Shown: positions 18,328-27,397, counted from the stretch's first letter. The stretch: 64,000 bases of DNA from Georgenia muralis (GCF_003814705.1 NZ_RKRA01000001.1:2418001-2482000); one strand, 5' to 3'. Translations and numbers: made by a program. Notes: generated from the sequence alone by a model not told the origin.

Positions 18328-19098
18328 ATGACGACGTCCCCCAGCACCGCCCTGCGCGCCGACGGCCGCGCCCCCGACGAGCTGCGCGAGGTCCGCCTCA
18401 CGCGGGGCTGGCTCGACGAGGCCGAGGGCAGCGTCCTGGTGGAGTTCGGCCGCACCCGCGTGCTGTGCGTGGCCTCCTTCACCGAGGGTGTGCCGCGGTG
18501 GCGGCAGGGCTCGGGCCTGGGCTGGGTCACGGCGGAGTACGCCATGCTGCCCCGGGCCACCTCCACCCGCAGCCAGCGGGAGTCGGTCAAGGGCAGGATC
18601 GGGGGGCGCACCCACGAGATCTCCCGGCTCATCGGCCGCTCGCTGCGCGCCGTCGTCGACCTCTCCGCCCTCGGCGAGAACTCGGTGGTGCTGGACTGCG
18701 ACGTCCTCCAGGCCGACGGCGGCACCCGCACCGCCGCCGTCACCGGCGCGTACGTCGCGCTCGCCGACGCCATCGCGTGGGGCACCCGGGAGGGGCACGT
18801 CCGTCCGCGGGCGGGCGCGCCGGTCCTGACCGACTCCGTGGCCGCGGTCTCCGTCGGGATCGTCGACGGCCTGCCGGTGCTCGACCTGCCCTACGTGGAG
18901 GACGTGCGCGCGGAGACCGACATGAACGTCGTCGTCACCGGCTCCGGCGACTTCGTCGAGGTCCAGGGCACCGCCGAGGGCGTGCCCTTCAGGCGTGCCG
19001 AGCTCGACACCCTGCTCGACCTGGCCGTCGCGGGGACGGCCCGGCTGCGCGACCTCCAGGCCGAGGCGCTGGAGCGGCCCCTCGAGCGTCGCGCGTGA
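18328..19098 (+). CDS. rph: Ribonuclease PH
   Basis: 256 aa. Phosphorolytic 3'-5' exoribonuclease that matures tRNA 3' ends. Family motifs follow in order: [13 protein letters not shown] at the N-terminus, [15 protein letters not shown] for RNA/phosphate binding, [10 protein letters not shown], and [16 protein letters not shown] with the metal-binding Asp residues. It overlaps rdgB by four bases. ATG 18328 is preceded by TAACCT. Confidence 0.96.
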   Translation: MTTSPSTALRADGRAPDELREVRLTRGWLDEAEGSVLVEFGRTRVLCVASFTEGVPRWRQGSGLGWVTAEYAMLPRATSTRSQRESVKGRIGGRTHEISRLIGRSLRAVVDLSALGENSVVLDCDVLQADGGTRTAAVTGAYVALADAIAWGTREGHVRPRAGAPVLTDSVAAVSVGIVDGLPVLDLPYVEDVRAETDMNVVVTGSGDFVEVQGTAEGVPFRRAELDTLLDLAVAGTARLRDLQAEALERPLERRA

Positions 19099-19709
19099 GC
19101 GGTCCGCGCCTGGTCCTGGCCACGCACAACCCGCACAAGGTCGGCGAGCTCCGGGAGATCCTGCGGCCGCTGCTGCCCGGTCTGGACGAGGACGACGTGG
19201 TCGGCGCCGCCGACGTGGGCACCGACCCGCCCGTCGAGGACGGCGTCACGTTCGCCGAGAACGCGCTGCTCAAGGCCCGGGCGCTCGCCGCCGCCACGGG
19301 CCTGCCCGCGGTCGCGGACGACTCGGGCCTGTGCGTGGACGTCCTCGGCGGGGCGCCGGGGGTCTTCTCGGCCCGGTGGGCGGGCCGGCACGGCGACGAC
19401 CGCGCGAACCTCGAGCTGCTCCTGGCCCAGCTCGCCGACGTGCCCGAGCCGCACCGCGGGGCGCACTTCGCGTGCGCGGCCGCGCTCGTCACACCCGGCG
19501 GCCTGGAGGTGGTCGAGGAGGGCACGATGCCCGGCACGCTGCTCACCGCGCCCCGCGGCACCGGCGGGTTCGGCTACGACCCGATCCTGCGCCCGGCGGG
19601 GGAGGACCGGTCCTCGGCCGAGCTGAGCCCGGCCGAGAAGAACGCCATCAGTCACCGCGGCAAGGCCTTCCGGGCCCTGGCGCCCCACCTCGTGCCGCTG
19701 CTGGGCTGA
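19095..19709 (+). CDS. rdgB: RdgB/HAM1 family non-canonical purine NTP pyrophosphatase
   Basis: 204 aa. Hydrolyses (d)ITP and XTP to monophosphates, cleaning the nucleotide pool. [12 protein letters not shown] is the substrate-binding start; [20 protein letters not shown] and GFGYDPI are the other signatures. GTG 19095 overlaps the rph stop. Convergent to the DUF3054 gene, with 35 bp between stops. Confidence 0.95.
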   Translation: MSGPRLVLATHNPHKVGELREILRPLLPGLDEDDVVGAADVGTDPPVEDGVTFAENALLKARALAAATGLPAVADDSGLCVDVLGGAPGVFSARWAGRHGDDRANLELLLAQLADVPEPHRGAHFACAAALVTPGGLEVVEEGTMPGTLLTAPRGTGGFGYDPILRPAGEDRSSAELSPAEKNAISHRGKAFRALAPHLVPLLG

Positions 19710-19744
19710 GCGCACGACGCCGGACGGCGGCCCCGGCCGCGCGA

Positions 19745-20143
19745 TCAGAGGTAGCGCGCGCGGCGCTCCCGCCGCCGCTCGACGACCTCGGGGACCACGC
19801 GCCAGCCGACGAGCAGGAGCCCCAGGACGCCGAGGGTCACCCACGGGAACGCGCCGGACATGCCGCCGCCCGAGACGGCGCGCAGCGCCAGGCCGATGCC
19901 GGCGGTGAACACCCAGATCATCACCCCGGAGGGCCAGATGAGCAGCGGCAGCGCGCGCACGGCGGGGACGAACCACGCCACGGCCAGGCCCACGAGGAAC
20001 GGCCACACGATGCCGAGGTACCCGTCCGAGCCGTGGCTGAGCATGCCCACGAGCGCGAAGAGCAGGACCGCGGCGGCGTCGATCCCGAACCACCACGCGG
20101 GGTGGACCTGGTCCGGGACCACCGGCTCCGGTGCGGTGTCCAT
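19745..20143 (-). CDS. DUF3054 family integral membrane protein
   Basis: 132 aa with four predicted transmembrane helices (from about 18, 42, 66 and 101) and a strongly basic C-terminus (ERRRERRARYL). This matches the size and layout of DUF3054. Its ATG shares one base with the NUDIX stop (TGATG), so it is the last gene of a three-gene coupled operon. The function is unknown. Confidence 0.82.
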   Translation of the reverse strand: MDTAPEPVVPDQVHPAWWFGIDAAAVLLFALVGMLSHGSDGYLGIVWPFLVGLAVAWFVPAVRALPLLIWPSGVMIWVFTAGIGLALRAVSGGGMSGAFPWVTLGVLGLLLVGWRVVPEVVERRRERRARYL

Positions 20144-20679
20144 CAGCGCAACCTCCCCAGATGGGCGAGCGCCTGCCGCAGCAGGGTCGCATGCCCCTCG
20201 ATCATGTCACCGAGGATCTCCGGCGTCTGCGCCTCGGCGGCGGTGAGCCACGTCAGCTCCAGCGTGTCGTGGCTCGGCCGGCAGTCGCCGGCGACCGGGA
20301 CCACGTAGGCGAGGGAGACGGCGTGCTGGCGCGGGTCGTGGAACGGGCTCCCGGGCGTCGGGAAGTACTCCCCGACCGCGAACGGGTGGAGGGAGAGCGG
20401 CAGCCGCGGCAGCGCCATCGGCCCGAGGTCCTTCTCGAGGTGACGCTCCAGCGCCTCCCGGATGGTCTCGTGCAGGAGCACCCGGCCGGAGACCAGGGCC
20501 CGGGAGATCGTCCCCTCGTCTGTCGCCCGCAGGAGCAGCCCGACCGCCTCGAGGTCCCCGTGCGCGTCGACCCGCGCCGGGATCGCGTCGACGTAGAGGA
20601 TCGGCACCTTCCGGCGCACCAGGTCCAGGTCCTCGGGGGAGAGCCACGGGCCCATGTCCCCGCTCGCGATGTCACTCAT
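20143..20679 (-). CDS. NUDIX-hydrolase-like protein (DUF4916 type)
   Basis: 178 aa. Opens WLSPEDLDLVRRKVPILYVD and continues with DLEAVGLLLRA, features of the DUF4916 group, a divergent NUDIX relative. The canonical NUDIX box GX5EX7REUXEEXGU is reduced to GRVLLHETIREALERHLEKD, which keeps RE but lacks the usual EEXG end. Hydrolase activity is therefore uncertain. The ATG overlaps the stop of the decarboxylase-like gene and the stop overlaps the DUF3054 start. Confidence 0.75.
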   Translation of the reverse strand: MSDIASGDMGPWLSPEDLDLVRRKVPILYVDAIPARVDAHGDLEAVGLLLRATDEGTISRALVSGRVLLHETIREALERHLEKDLGPMALPRLPLSLHPFAVGEYFPTPGSPFHDPRQHAVSLAYVVPVAGDCRPSHDTLELTWLTAAEAQTPEILGDMIEGHATLLRQALAHLGRLR

Positions 20680-21389
20680 CCCACGTTTGTATCGTGCCCG
20701 GCGCCCGCGCGCGACGCCGCCTCGCCGTTCACCGCCCCGAACACGAGCGTTCCGGCCAGCCGCAGCGTCAGCACCGGCCGGCGGTGGGCGAGGTGACCCA
20801 GCGGCCCCGCCGGGGCGAAGTCCCACGCCGAGCGCAGTCCGCCCACCCGGGCCGAGAGCAGGTGGGCGGCTCGGTGGTCCGCCCCGTCGAGGTGCTGCGC
20901 CGTGGCGAAGGTCAGGCGGACCCGGCCGGGCAGCCACCGCCGGGTCCGGGGCCTCGTCCGGGTCCGGACCCGGACGACCGCGCTCCCGGGCCCGTTCTCG
21001 GCGGCGGCCCCCGCGGGCCCGATCGCAGCGTCCGGCACCGCAGGCGCCCCGCGGCTGAACACGGCGAGCTCCTTGGGGATGCCCCACAGGGCGCGGGCGC
21101 CGTCGCGGGAGGCCGGCGAGTCCACCCAGATCTGGGTGACCGTGACCACGGGGCGCAGCCCGCAGCGGCCGAGGACGGCGACCACGAGCTCGTCGTAGGT
21201 CAGGTCGCCGGGAGGTCCGTACCGGACCAGCGCGACGCCGGTGAGGAGCCTCCCAGCGAGGGCCACCGGTCGGCAGCCGGCCGGGGTCACCGGGCGGGCG
21301 GCCGGGGGCACCGTCGCCCGCGGGACGGCGAGGAGCGAGAGCGCCGCGGTCGCGGTGAGCGACCACGGCGCCGCCGGCCATTCACCCAT
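20676..21389 (-). CDS. Acetoacetate decarboxylase-like protein
   Basis: 237 aa. The central part TYDELVVAVLG through VTVTQIWVDSPASRDGARAL and WGIPKELAVF resembles the acetoacetate decarboxylase (ADC) superfamily beta-barrel. The Schiff-base lysine of true ADC may correspond to the lysine in GIPKEL, but this needs alignment. Many ADC-like proteins of this group have no known reaction. ATG 21389 has GAGGAG six nt upstream. It starts 28 bp after tRNA-Leu on the same strand and leads an overlapping three-gene operon. Confidence 0.75.
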   Translation of the reverse strand: MGEWPAAPWSLTATAALSLLAVPRATVPPAARPVTPAGCRPVALAGRLLTGVALVRYGPPGDLTYDELVVAVLGRCGLRPVVTVTQIWVDSPASRDGARALWGIPKELAVFSRGAPAVPDAAIGPAGAAAENGPGSAVVRVRTRTRPRTRRWLPGRVRLTFATAQHLDGADHRAAHLLSARVGGLRSAWDFAPAGPLGHLAHRRPVLTLRLAGTLVFGAVNGEAASRAGAGHDTNVG

Positions 21390-21416
21390 CTGAACTCCTC
21401 GACCGAGGGTCGTCCG

Positions 21417-21498
21417 TGCGCGAGAGGGGACTCGAACCCCTACGCCCGAAGGCACCAGGACCTAAACCTGGCGCGGCTGCCAGTTACGCCACTCGCGC
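21417..21498 (-). tRNA. tRNA-Leu (anticodon UAG)
   Basis: 82-nt cloverleaf with the 7-bp acceptor GCGCGAG/CTCGCGC and discriminator A. The anticodon stem CCAGG/CCTGG encloses TTTAGGT (anticodon TAG), the class II long variable arm is TGCCTTCGGGCG, and the T-arm contains GGTTCGAGT. CCA is not encoded. It reads CUA codons. Confidence 0.97.
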
Positions 21499-21527
21499 TC
21501 GGCGGACAGCCTACGCGGGCGGGACGC

Positions 21528-22004
21528 TCAGCCGACGCCGAGCTCCTTGCGCAGCCGCGCGACGTGGCCGGTGGCCTTGACGTTGTACTGGGCGAGGGCG
21601 ACCGTCCCGTCCGGGCCGACCACGACGGTCGACCGGATGACGCCCACCGACGTGCGCCCGTAGCTCGACTTCTCGCCCCAGGCGCCGTAGGCCTCGAGCA
21701 CCTCGTGGTCGGGGTCGGACGCCAGCGGGAAGGGCAGCGACTCCGCCTCGGCGAACCGGGCCAGCTTGGCGACGCCGTCGGGGGAGATCCCCACCACCGC
21801 GTAGCCGGCGGACCGCAGCGCGGCGAGGGAGTCCCGGAAGTCGCAGGCCTCCTTGGTGCAGCCCGGGGTCGCCGCGGCCGGGTAGAAGTAGACGACGACG
21901 CCGCGCTCGGCGCCGGCACGGAGCTCTGCCAGGGCGACCTCGCCGCCGTCGGCCGTGGGGAGGCGGAAGTCCGGGGCGGTGTCGCCGGGGGCGAGACGGG
22001 GCAT
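21528..22004 (-). CDS. bcp: Thioredoxin-dependent peroxiredoxin, Bcp type (copy 1)
   Basis: 158 aa. Reduces hydroperoxides. VVVYFYPAAATPGCTKEACDF has the peroxidatic Cys in PGCT and a second Cys five residues later (C-x4-C), the atypical two-Cys Bcp arrangement. Ends with the usual GHVARLRKELG. ATG 22004 has AAGGAG eight nt upstream. It lies immediately behind a paralogue on the same strand, and tRNA-Leu follows. Confidence 0.93.
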   Translation of the reverse strand: MPRLAPGDTAPDFRLPTADGGEVALAELRAGAERGVVVYFYPAAATPGCTKEACDFRDSLAALRSAGYAVVGISPDGVAKLARFAEAESLPFPLASDPDHEVLEAYGAWGEKSSYGRTSVGVIRSTVVVGPDGTVALAQYNVKATGHVARLRKELGVG

Positions 22005-22045
22005 GGTGTGGCTCCTTGTGCGGGTGGGGTGAGGGCCGGGTGGGG

Positions 22046-22525
22046 TCAGCGGTCGAGGCCGAGATCGGCGCGCAGCGCCGCGACGTGGCCGTGCGGGTCG
22101 ACGTCGTACTGCGCCAGCCGCAGCGTTCCGTCGGGCTCGACCACGAAGGTCGAGCGGTGCACCACCTCGCGGGTGACGCCGTTGCGGGTCACGGGTCCCC
22201 AGGTGCCGTAGGCCTCGGCGACGGCGTGGTCCCGGTCGGAGGCGAGGGGAAAGGTCAGCTGTTCCGCCGCGGCGAAGGACTCCAGGTCCTCGAGCGGGTC
22301 GGCCGAGAGTCCGACGACGGAGTAGCCGCCACCGCGCAGGGCGGCGAGGTTGTCGCGGAAGTCGCACGCCTCGGTGGTGCAGCCGGGCGTGGCGGCCCGG
22401 GGGTAGAAGTAGACGACCACGCCGCGTTCGCTGCTCCGGCGGAGCTCGGCGAGGGAGACCTGACCGCCACCGGCGGCGGGCAGGGTGAAGTCGGGCGCGG
22501 TCGTTCCGGGTTCGAGACGGCTCAT
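22046..22525 (-). CDS. bcp: Thioredoxin-dependent peroxiredoxin, Bcp type (copy 2)
   Basis: 159 aa, a close paralogue of the next gene, with the same PGCTTEACDFRD C-x4-C centre and the same length. The pair are 41 bp apart in tandem and probably co-transcribed. The copies differ mostly between residues 80 and 125 (LEDLESFAAAEQLTF here), around the dimer/substrate face. Division of labour is unknown. It diverges from the NAD(P)-binding protein gene. Confidence 0.92.
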   Translation of the reverse strand: MSRLEPGTTAPDFTLPAAGGGQVSLAELRRSSERGVVVYFYPRAATPGCTTEACDFRDNLAALRGGGYSVVGLSADPLEDLESFAAAEQLTFPLASDRDHAVAEAYGTWGPVTRNGVTREVVHRSTFVVEPDGTLRLAQYDVDPHGHVAALRADLGLDR

Positions 22526-22655
22526 GCGCTCATCCTGTCATCGCCCGGCCGGGTCCTCCCGTCGGTCCGTCCGGCGGCGGGCGGACCTGCGTCCCTCGCG
22601 CCGCGTCGGTTCGGCGCCTGTACTGGGACGAGGGGGCGAGTGCGGAGGCAGCGAC

Positions 22656-23528
22656 ATGCTGGTCGTCATCGCCGGTGGCACCGGCCGGCTCGGGACCGCG
22701 GTGGCCGGGCGCCTGGTCGAGGCCGGTCACCGGGTGCGGGTGTTCAGCCGCGGGCTCACCCCGCGCCCGGCGCTCGACCCGCGCGTGGAGGTGGCCGTGG
22801 CGGACGTGCGCGACCCGGCGAGCCTGCCCCCGGTCCTCGCCGGCGCCTCGGTGGTCGTCTCTGCGGTGCAGGGGTTCGTCGGCCGGGGCGGGGCCACCCC
22901 TGCGAACACCGACCGGGACGGCAACGTCGCGCTCGTCGACGCGGCCCGGGCGGCCGGGGCGGATGTCGTCCTCGTCTCCCTGGTCAACGCCTCGCCCGAA
23001 AGCCCGTTGGAGCTGGGCCGTGCCAAAGCGGCCGCTGAGGAGCACCTCCGGCGCTCGGGGGTGCGGTGGACGATCGTGCGCTCGGACGCCTTCACCCAGG
23101 CGTGGGTCGCCCTGCTCGAGCAGACCTCGAAGAACGGCAGGCCGGTCGTGTTCGGCCGGGCCGACAACCCGGTGGCCTGGGTCGACGTCGAGGACGTGGC
23201 CGACGTCGTGACGGCGGCCGTGCTGGACGGCTCGCTGCGTGGTCGCACGCTCGACGTGTGCGGTCCCGAACGGCTCACCCTCGGCCAGCTCGCGCTGGCG
23301 GTCATGCGCCGCGGCGGTGTCGCAGGCCGGCCCCGGCGGGTGCCCCGCCCGGTGCTGCACGTCGCTGCCCGGACCGTGGGCGTGGCCAGACCGGTGCTCG
23401 GCCGGCAGATGCGCGCCGCGCTCGCGATGGATGTCATGCAGCCCGCCGACGACGCCGCCACCCGCGCGGCACTTCCCGGCCTCGCCGGGCGCGGCGTGAG
23501 CGAGGTGCTCGGGCTCCGGCGCCGGTGA
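22656..23528 (+). CDS. NAD(P)-binding NmrA/SDR-like protein
   Basis: 290 aa. The N-terminal dinucleotide motif GGTGRLGTAVAGRL follows the first beta-strand VVIA. Further typical features are DVRDPASL, VNASPESPLELGRAKAAAEE (a Y-less atypical SDR active-site region) and WVDVEDVADVV. This is the NmrA/atypical short-chain family, which contains redox sensors, epimerases and reductases. A TTGNN/YxxxK catalytic pair is not evident. ATG 22656 has GGAGG eight nt upstream. Confidence 0.82.
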   Translation: MLVVIAGGTGRLGTAVAGRLVEAGHRVRVFSRGLTPRPALDPRVEVAVADVRDPASLPPVLAGASVVVSAVQGFVGRGGATPANTDRDGNVALVDAARAAGADVVLVSLVNASPESPLELGRAKAAAEEHLRRSGVRWTIVRSDAFTQAWVALLEQTSKNGRPVVFGRADNPVAWVDVEDVADVVTAAVLDGSLRGRTLDVCGPERLTLGQLALAVMRRGGVAGRPRRVPRPVLHVAARTVGVARPVLGRQMRAALAMDVMQPADDAATRAALPGLAGRGVSEVLGLRRR

Positions 23529-23627
23529 GCCGTCGCGATGGCGGACCTGTGCGCCATCTCACCCACCGGGACGCCGCCCCGGCTTGGGTGCTTCCCGAGG
23601 GGTGCGGTAATGTCTCATCCGCGCCAC

Positions 23628-23700
<73 letters not shown>

Positions 23701-24057
23701 CTCCTCGAAGGTTCCTCGTCCCGCGCTGCGGGCCGGGCCCCTCGCTCGTGGGCTACCCGTGAAGGCGTAGCCGGTACCACCGCGGCGACGTCCTCGTCAG
23801 CGGCCACCCCAGCCAGGTGGTCTCCGCGGCCTCGACGGAGTCGGTCTCAGGGGGGGCGCACCGCGCTCGCCGAACCGGCGGCGACCCTGCTGCTGCTCGC
23901 CTTCGGGGCGAGCCCGATCTGCTCCGTCGTCGACGGTGTGACGCCGCTCGCAGAGCGAGGCCACGTTCGCCGACTGGGCGTCATCACCGCCTCAGGCTGG
24001 TGCGGCGAGGCCCGCCCGGCCGTGGTGGCCGGGCGGGCCTCGCCGGCCGTGGTGGGG
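23701..24057. other. Gene-free stretch with several palindromes
   Basis: About 300 bp after tRNA-Lys, before the subtilase terminator, hold no gene I can support. It contains short hairpins, including GGCTAC/GTAGCC (23751-23772) and GCTCGCC with GGCGAGC around a TTCGG loop (near 23895-23915). A short plus-strand frame with a hydrophobic patch (TLLLLAFGAS) has no start or ribosome site. It could be decayed sequence. Confidence 0.5.
24003..24045 (-). terminator. Terminator downstream of the subtilase
   Basis: A perfect 19-bp stem (24003-24021 with 24027-24045) around GTGGT, 13 nt beyond the subtilase stop on the minus strand. Confidence 0.85.
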
Positions 24058-25488
24058 CTACCTCCGCGGGCCGCCCTTGCCGCGGGCGGGCTCGGGCGCG
24101 GTGTCCGTCGTCGCCGTCGTGAACGCGGCGTCGAGCGCGGCGGGGACGTCGACGACGCCCGACCCGCTCGCGTCGTCGCCCCAGGCGATGGTGCGCAGGC
24201 CACCGAGGTTGGGGTCGAAGACCTCCCGCTCGCCGGCGGGCAGCGCGGTCGCCGTCGCCTCGAGGATGCGCTCGGCGTCGGCCTGGGTCAGCGCTGGGTT
24301 GCGCTCGGCCATGAGCGCGACCGCCCCGGCGACGTGGGGTGACGCCATGGACGTGCCGCCGAGGAAGTAGTAGCTCTGCTTGGCGTTGAGCTGGTACGGC
24401 CCGACGATCCACGAGCCGGGGGCGGCGACGTCGAGGTCCTGGCCGGCGAGCTCGCGGGAGGAGAACTCGGCGATGTAGGCGGTCTCGGCCACGTCGCCCT
24501 CGGTGACGTCCGAGCCCGTCCACCAGGTGGGGCCGCCGAGCCACTCGCCGGTCCAGCCGTTGGCGGCCACCGAGATGACCGGCTCGTACGCGCCGGGGTA
24601 GCCCATGCCGGCCTCGCCGGAGTTGCCGGCCGAGGCGACGATGAGCACGCCCGCCTCGATCGCGCGGTCGATGGCGGCCATGCTCAGCGCGTCGTTCGTG
24701 GGACCGCCGAGGGACATGTTGATGACGACGGGCGCGTCCCCGAGGACGCCGCTCTCCTTGAGGTCGGTGACGTAGTCGATGCCGGCGGCGGTGACGGAGG
24801 ACCAGCCGGAGCCGTTCTGGTTGAGGACCTTCACCGGGATGACCGTCGCCTCGGGCGCGACACCGGCGATGGCCGTGCCGTTCATGTTGTAGCCGAGGAT
24901 GGTGCTGGTCACGTGCGTGCCGTGGCCGTTCTGGTCCACGGACCACTTGTTCGGCTGGTAGGAGATCGAGCCCCGCTCCCCGCCGCCGCCGCCGATGGCG
25001 ACGCCGAGCTCCTCCGCGATGCGCTCCTCGCCGAAGTACGCCGGCCACGAGCTGTGCAGGCCGGTGTCGAGGACGGCCACGTAGACCCCGGCGCCCGTCT
25101 CGGGGACCTCCCGGTCGCCGGTGGCGACGTCCTGGACGTCGATCTGGTCGGTGTGCCAGGTGGCCACGCCGTAATCGAGGGTGGAGGTGAACGGGCTGGA
25201 CTCCACCGGCTTGCCGATCACCTCGACGTCCTTGTTCGCCGCCTCGACGTAGGGCAGCCGGCTGATCCTGGCGACGGCGGAGGCGGGTGCGCGCATCGTC
25301 AGCGCGTCGATCTCCGGGTACTGCTCGTTGACCGCGCCGTACGCGGACAGCTCGGCGAGGATCGCGGGGGTGATGTCGGTGGACAGCACGACGTTGACGC
25401 CCACGTCCTGGCCGGCGGCCTGGGCGACCGGGACGGTCGCGAGGGTCAGGACGGCAAGGGCGGACAGTCCGGTCACGGCACGGCGCAT
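24058..25488 (-). CDS. Secreted S8 family subtilisin-like serine protease
   Basis: 476 aa. A Sec signal peptide (1-24, ending AQA) is followed by an I9-like propeptide (about 27-95, beginning VGVNVVLSTDITPAILAEL). The catalytic triad is complete: Asp in VAVLDTGL, His in NGHGTHVTS and Ser in GGTSMASPHVAGA, with the oxyanion Asn in SAGNSGEAG. The C-terminal tail after 455 is short and basic, with no cell-wall sorting signal, so the enzyme is released. GAGGAAG lies before the ATG. It is monocistronic, with a strong terminator. The substrate is probably general extracellular protein. Confidence 0.94.
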   Translation of the reverse strand: MRRAVTGLSALAVLTLATVPVAQAAGQDVGVNVVLSTDITPAILAELSAYGAVNEQYPEIDALTMRAPASAVARISRLPYVEAANKDVEVIGKPVESSPFTSTLDYGVATWHTDQIDVQDVATGDREVPETGAGVYVAVLDTGLHSSWPAYFGEERIAEELGVAIGGGGGERGSISYQPNKWSVDQNGHGTHVTSTILGYNMNGTAIAGVAPEATVIPVKVLNQNGSGWSSVTAAGIDYVTDLKESGVLGDAPVVINMSLGGPTNDALSMAAIDRAIEAGVLIVASAGNSGEAGMGYPGAYEPVISVAANGWTGEWLGGPTWWTGSDVTEGDVAETAYIAEFSSRELAGQDLDVAAPGSWIVGPYQLNAKQSYYFLGGTSMASPHVAGAVALMAERNPALTQADAERILEATATALPAGEREVFDPNLGGLRTIAWGDDASGSGVVDVPAALDAAFTTATTDTAPEPARGKGGPRR

Positions 25489-25636
25489 GGAGCGACTTCT
25501 TCCTCTAGGTGCTCGGGCGACCCGCCCCGGGGGCAGGGGGAGGGGCCTGGTGCTGAAAGCCTAGGGGTGCGCGCTCCCCGTGCGGGGGACGACGGGCCGG
25601 TGACCTCGCGGGCGGCCTCGCCGTGCCGGTGCGTGG

Positions 25637-26299
25637 CTATCGGCGCAGGACCTTGCGTGCGAGGTGGTTGCCCAGGAACTGGACCGCCTGGACGAGGGCG
25701 ACGATGACGAGCACCGTGATGTAGGTGACGCCCCAGTCGAAGCGCTGGTAGCCGTAGGTGAGGGCGAAGTTGCCCAGCCCGCCGCCGCCGACGATGCCCG
25801 CCAGGGCGGACATGTCCACGACCGCCACGAAGAGGAAGGTGTAGCCCAGGATCAGCGGGGCGAGCGCCTCCGGGATGATCACCGTGAGGATGATCCGCAG
25901 GGGAGAGGCGCCCATGGACCGGGCCGCCTCGATGACGCCGGGGTCGAGGGCCACGAGGTTCTGCTCGACGAGGCGGGAGGTGGCGAACGCCGCCATGATC
26001 GCCGCGGGCACGATGAAGGCGTCGGTGCCGATGCGCGAGCCCACCAGGGCCAGGGTGAGCGGGCCGACCGCCGTGAGGAAGATGATGAACGGGATCGGCC
26101 GGACGAAGTTGACCAGCACGTTGAGCGCAGCGAAGACGTACCGGTTCGCGAGCAGCCCCCCGCGGCGGGTGGTGTAGAGGACCAGGCCGAGCACGAGGCC
26201 GATCGCGCCGCCGATGCCCATCGCGAGGGCGACGATGTACAGCGTCTGCCAGAACGCCTCGAGGAAGAGGTCCCAGTCGGCCGCCCAGTCGAACTTCAT
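25637..26299 (-). CDS. metI: Methionine ABC transporter permease
   Basis: 220 aa with about five transmembrane helices. The EAA loop reads DPGVIEAARSMGASPLRIIL, matching MetI. ATG 26299 overlaps the metN stop (ATGA). MetI is the membrane partner of MetN and MetQ in D/L-methionine uptake. It is the last gene of the operon. Confidence 0.93.
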   Translation of the reverse strand: MKFDWAADWDLFLEAFWQTLYIVALAMGIGGAIGLVLGLVLYTTRRGGLLANRYVFAALNVLVNFVRPIPFIIFLTAVGPLTLALVGSRIGTDAFIVPAAIMAAFATSRLVEQNLVALDPGVIEAARSMGASPLRIILTVIIPEALAPLILGYTFLFVAVVDMSALAGIVGGGGLGNFALTYGYQRFDWGVTYITVLVIVALVQAVQFLGNHLARKVLRR

Positions 26300-27339
26300 C
26301 GTGTGGCCTCCAGCTCGGGGTACTCCTGGACGGTGGTGAAGTGCCGCAGCTCCGCCAGCGCGGCCTCGATCGCGGCGGGCTCGCCGGTCAGGGCCAGGGT
26401 GAGGGAGCCGAATGGGCGCTCACCGATCTCGGTGATGCCGCCGTAGACGATGGCCCCGTCGACGGCGTTCGCGGCGAGGGTGCGCATGATCTGTGCGCTC
26501 GAGCCGTGGTCCTCCTGCACCCCCACCGTGACCAGCGTGCCGGGGTGGCTCGCCGCGAGCCGGGCCAGGACGTCGGGGGTGGGCCGGTCGCGCAGCGAGG
26601 TCCCCACGAACCGGCGGGTGGCCTCCTGCGTGGGGTGGGAGAAGACGTCGTAGACGCTGCCCAGCTCGACCACGCGGCCGCCCTCCATGACCGCGACCCG
26701 GTCGCACAGGTACTTCACGACGTCCATCTCGTGGGTGATGACGACGATGGTGACGCCGAGCTCGGCGTTGACCCGCCGGAGCAGGGACAGCACGTCCCGG
26801 GTGGTCTCGGGGTCCAGCGCCGACGTCGACTCGTCGGCGAGGAGGATCTTGGGGCTGCTGGCCAGCGCGCGGGCGATGCCGACCCGCTGCTTCTGCCCGC
26901 CCGAGAGCTCGGCCGGCCGGGCCGCCGCCTTGTCGGCCAGGCCGACGAAGCGCAGGAGCTCGGCCACGCGCTCGCGGCGCCGGTCCTTGTCCCACCCGGC
27001 GACCCGGAGCGGGTAGGCGATGTTCTCCGCGACCGACTTGGCGGAGAAGAGGTTGAACTGCTGGAAGATCATGCCGATGTCGGCACGGACCGGCCGCAGC
27101 TGCTTCTCCGTCATCGCCGAGACCGTCCGGCCGTCGACGACGACGGTGCCCGCCGTCGCCCGTTCGAGGCCGTTGACCAGCCGGACCAGCGTGGACTTCC
27201 CGGCGCCCGAGTAGCCGATGACACCGAAGATCTCGCCCTGGGCGATCTCCAGGGTGACGTCCTCGACGGCGCGCACCGCCCCCGGGCCGTCGCCGAAGAC
27301 CTTGTGCACGCCGTCGAGCCGGATGATCGGGGAGCTCAT
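26296..27339 (-). CDS. metN: Methionine ABC transporter ATP-binding protein
   Basis: 347 aa. Walker A GYSGAGKSTLV (43-53), signature ELSGGQKQRVGIARAL, Walker B ILLADESTSALD and the His switch VVITHEM are all present. The C-terminal 80 residues form an NIL domain (GTLVTVGVQEDHGSSAQIMR), which in MetN binds methionine and shuts the transporter (trans-inhibition). This domain is the reason to prefer methionine over another D-amino-acid or lipoprotein substrate. Confidence 0.95.
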   Translation of the reverse strand: MSSPIIRLDGVHKVFGDGPGAVRAVEDVTLEIAQGEIFGVIGYSGAGKSTLVRLVNGLERATAGTVVVDGRTVSAMTEKQLRPVRADIGMIFQQFNLFSAKSVAENIAYPLRVAGWDKDRRRERVAELLRFVGLADKAAARPAELSGGQKQRVGIARALASSPKILLADESTSALDPETTRDVLSLLRRVNAELGVTIVVITHEMDVVKYLCDRVAVMEGGRVVELGSVYDVFSHPTQEATRRFVGTSLRDRPTPDVLARLAASHPGTLVTVGVQEDHGSSAQIMRTLAANAVDGAIVYGGITEIGERPFGSLTLALTGEPAAIEAALAELRHFTTVQEYPELEATR

Positions 27340-27357
27340 GGGGCCATCATCGCGGGC

Positions 27358-27390
27358 CGTGCCCGGCGCCGCCCGGCGGCACCGGGCACG
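27358..27390 (-). terminator. Intercistronic hairpin between metQ and metN
   Basis: A perfect 9-bp outer stem (27358-27366 with 27382-27390) enclosing a smaller GCC-rich hairpin, just after the metQ stop. It may act as an attenuator or 3' stabiliser, giving more binding protein than ATPase. Confidence 0.45.
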
Positions 27391-27397
27391 TGCGCGC

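Noticed and set aside
25575-25590. Short TCCCC/GGGGGA hairpin after metI as a terminator
   Set aside because: The stem is five to six pairs only and imperfectly placed, too weak to list.
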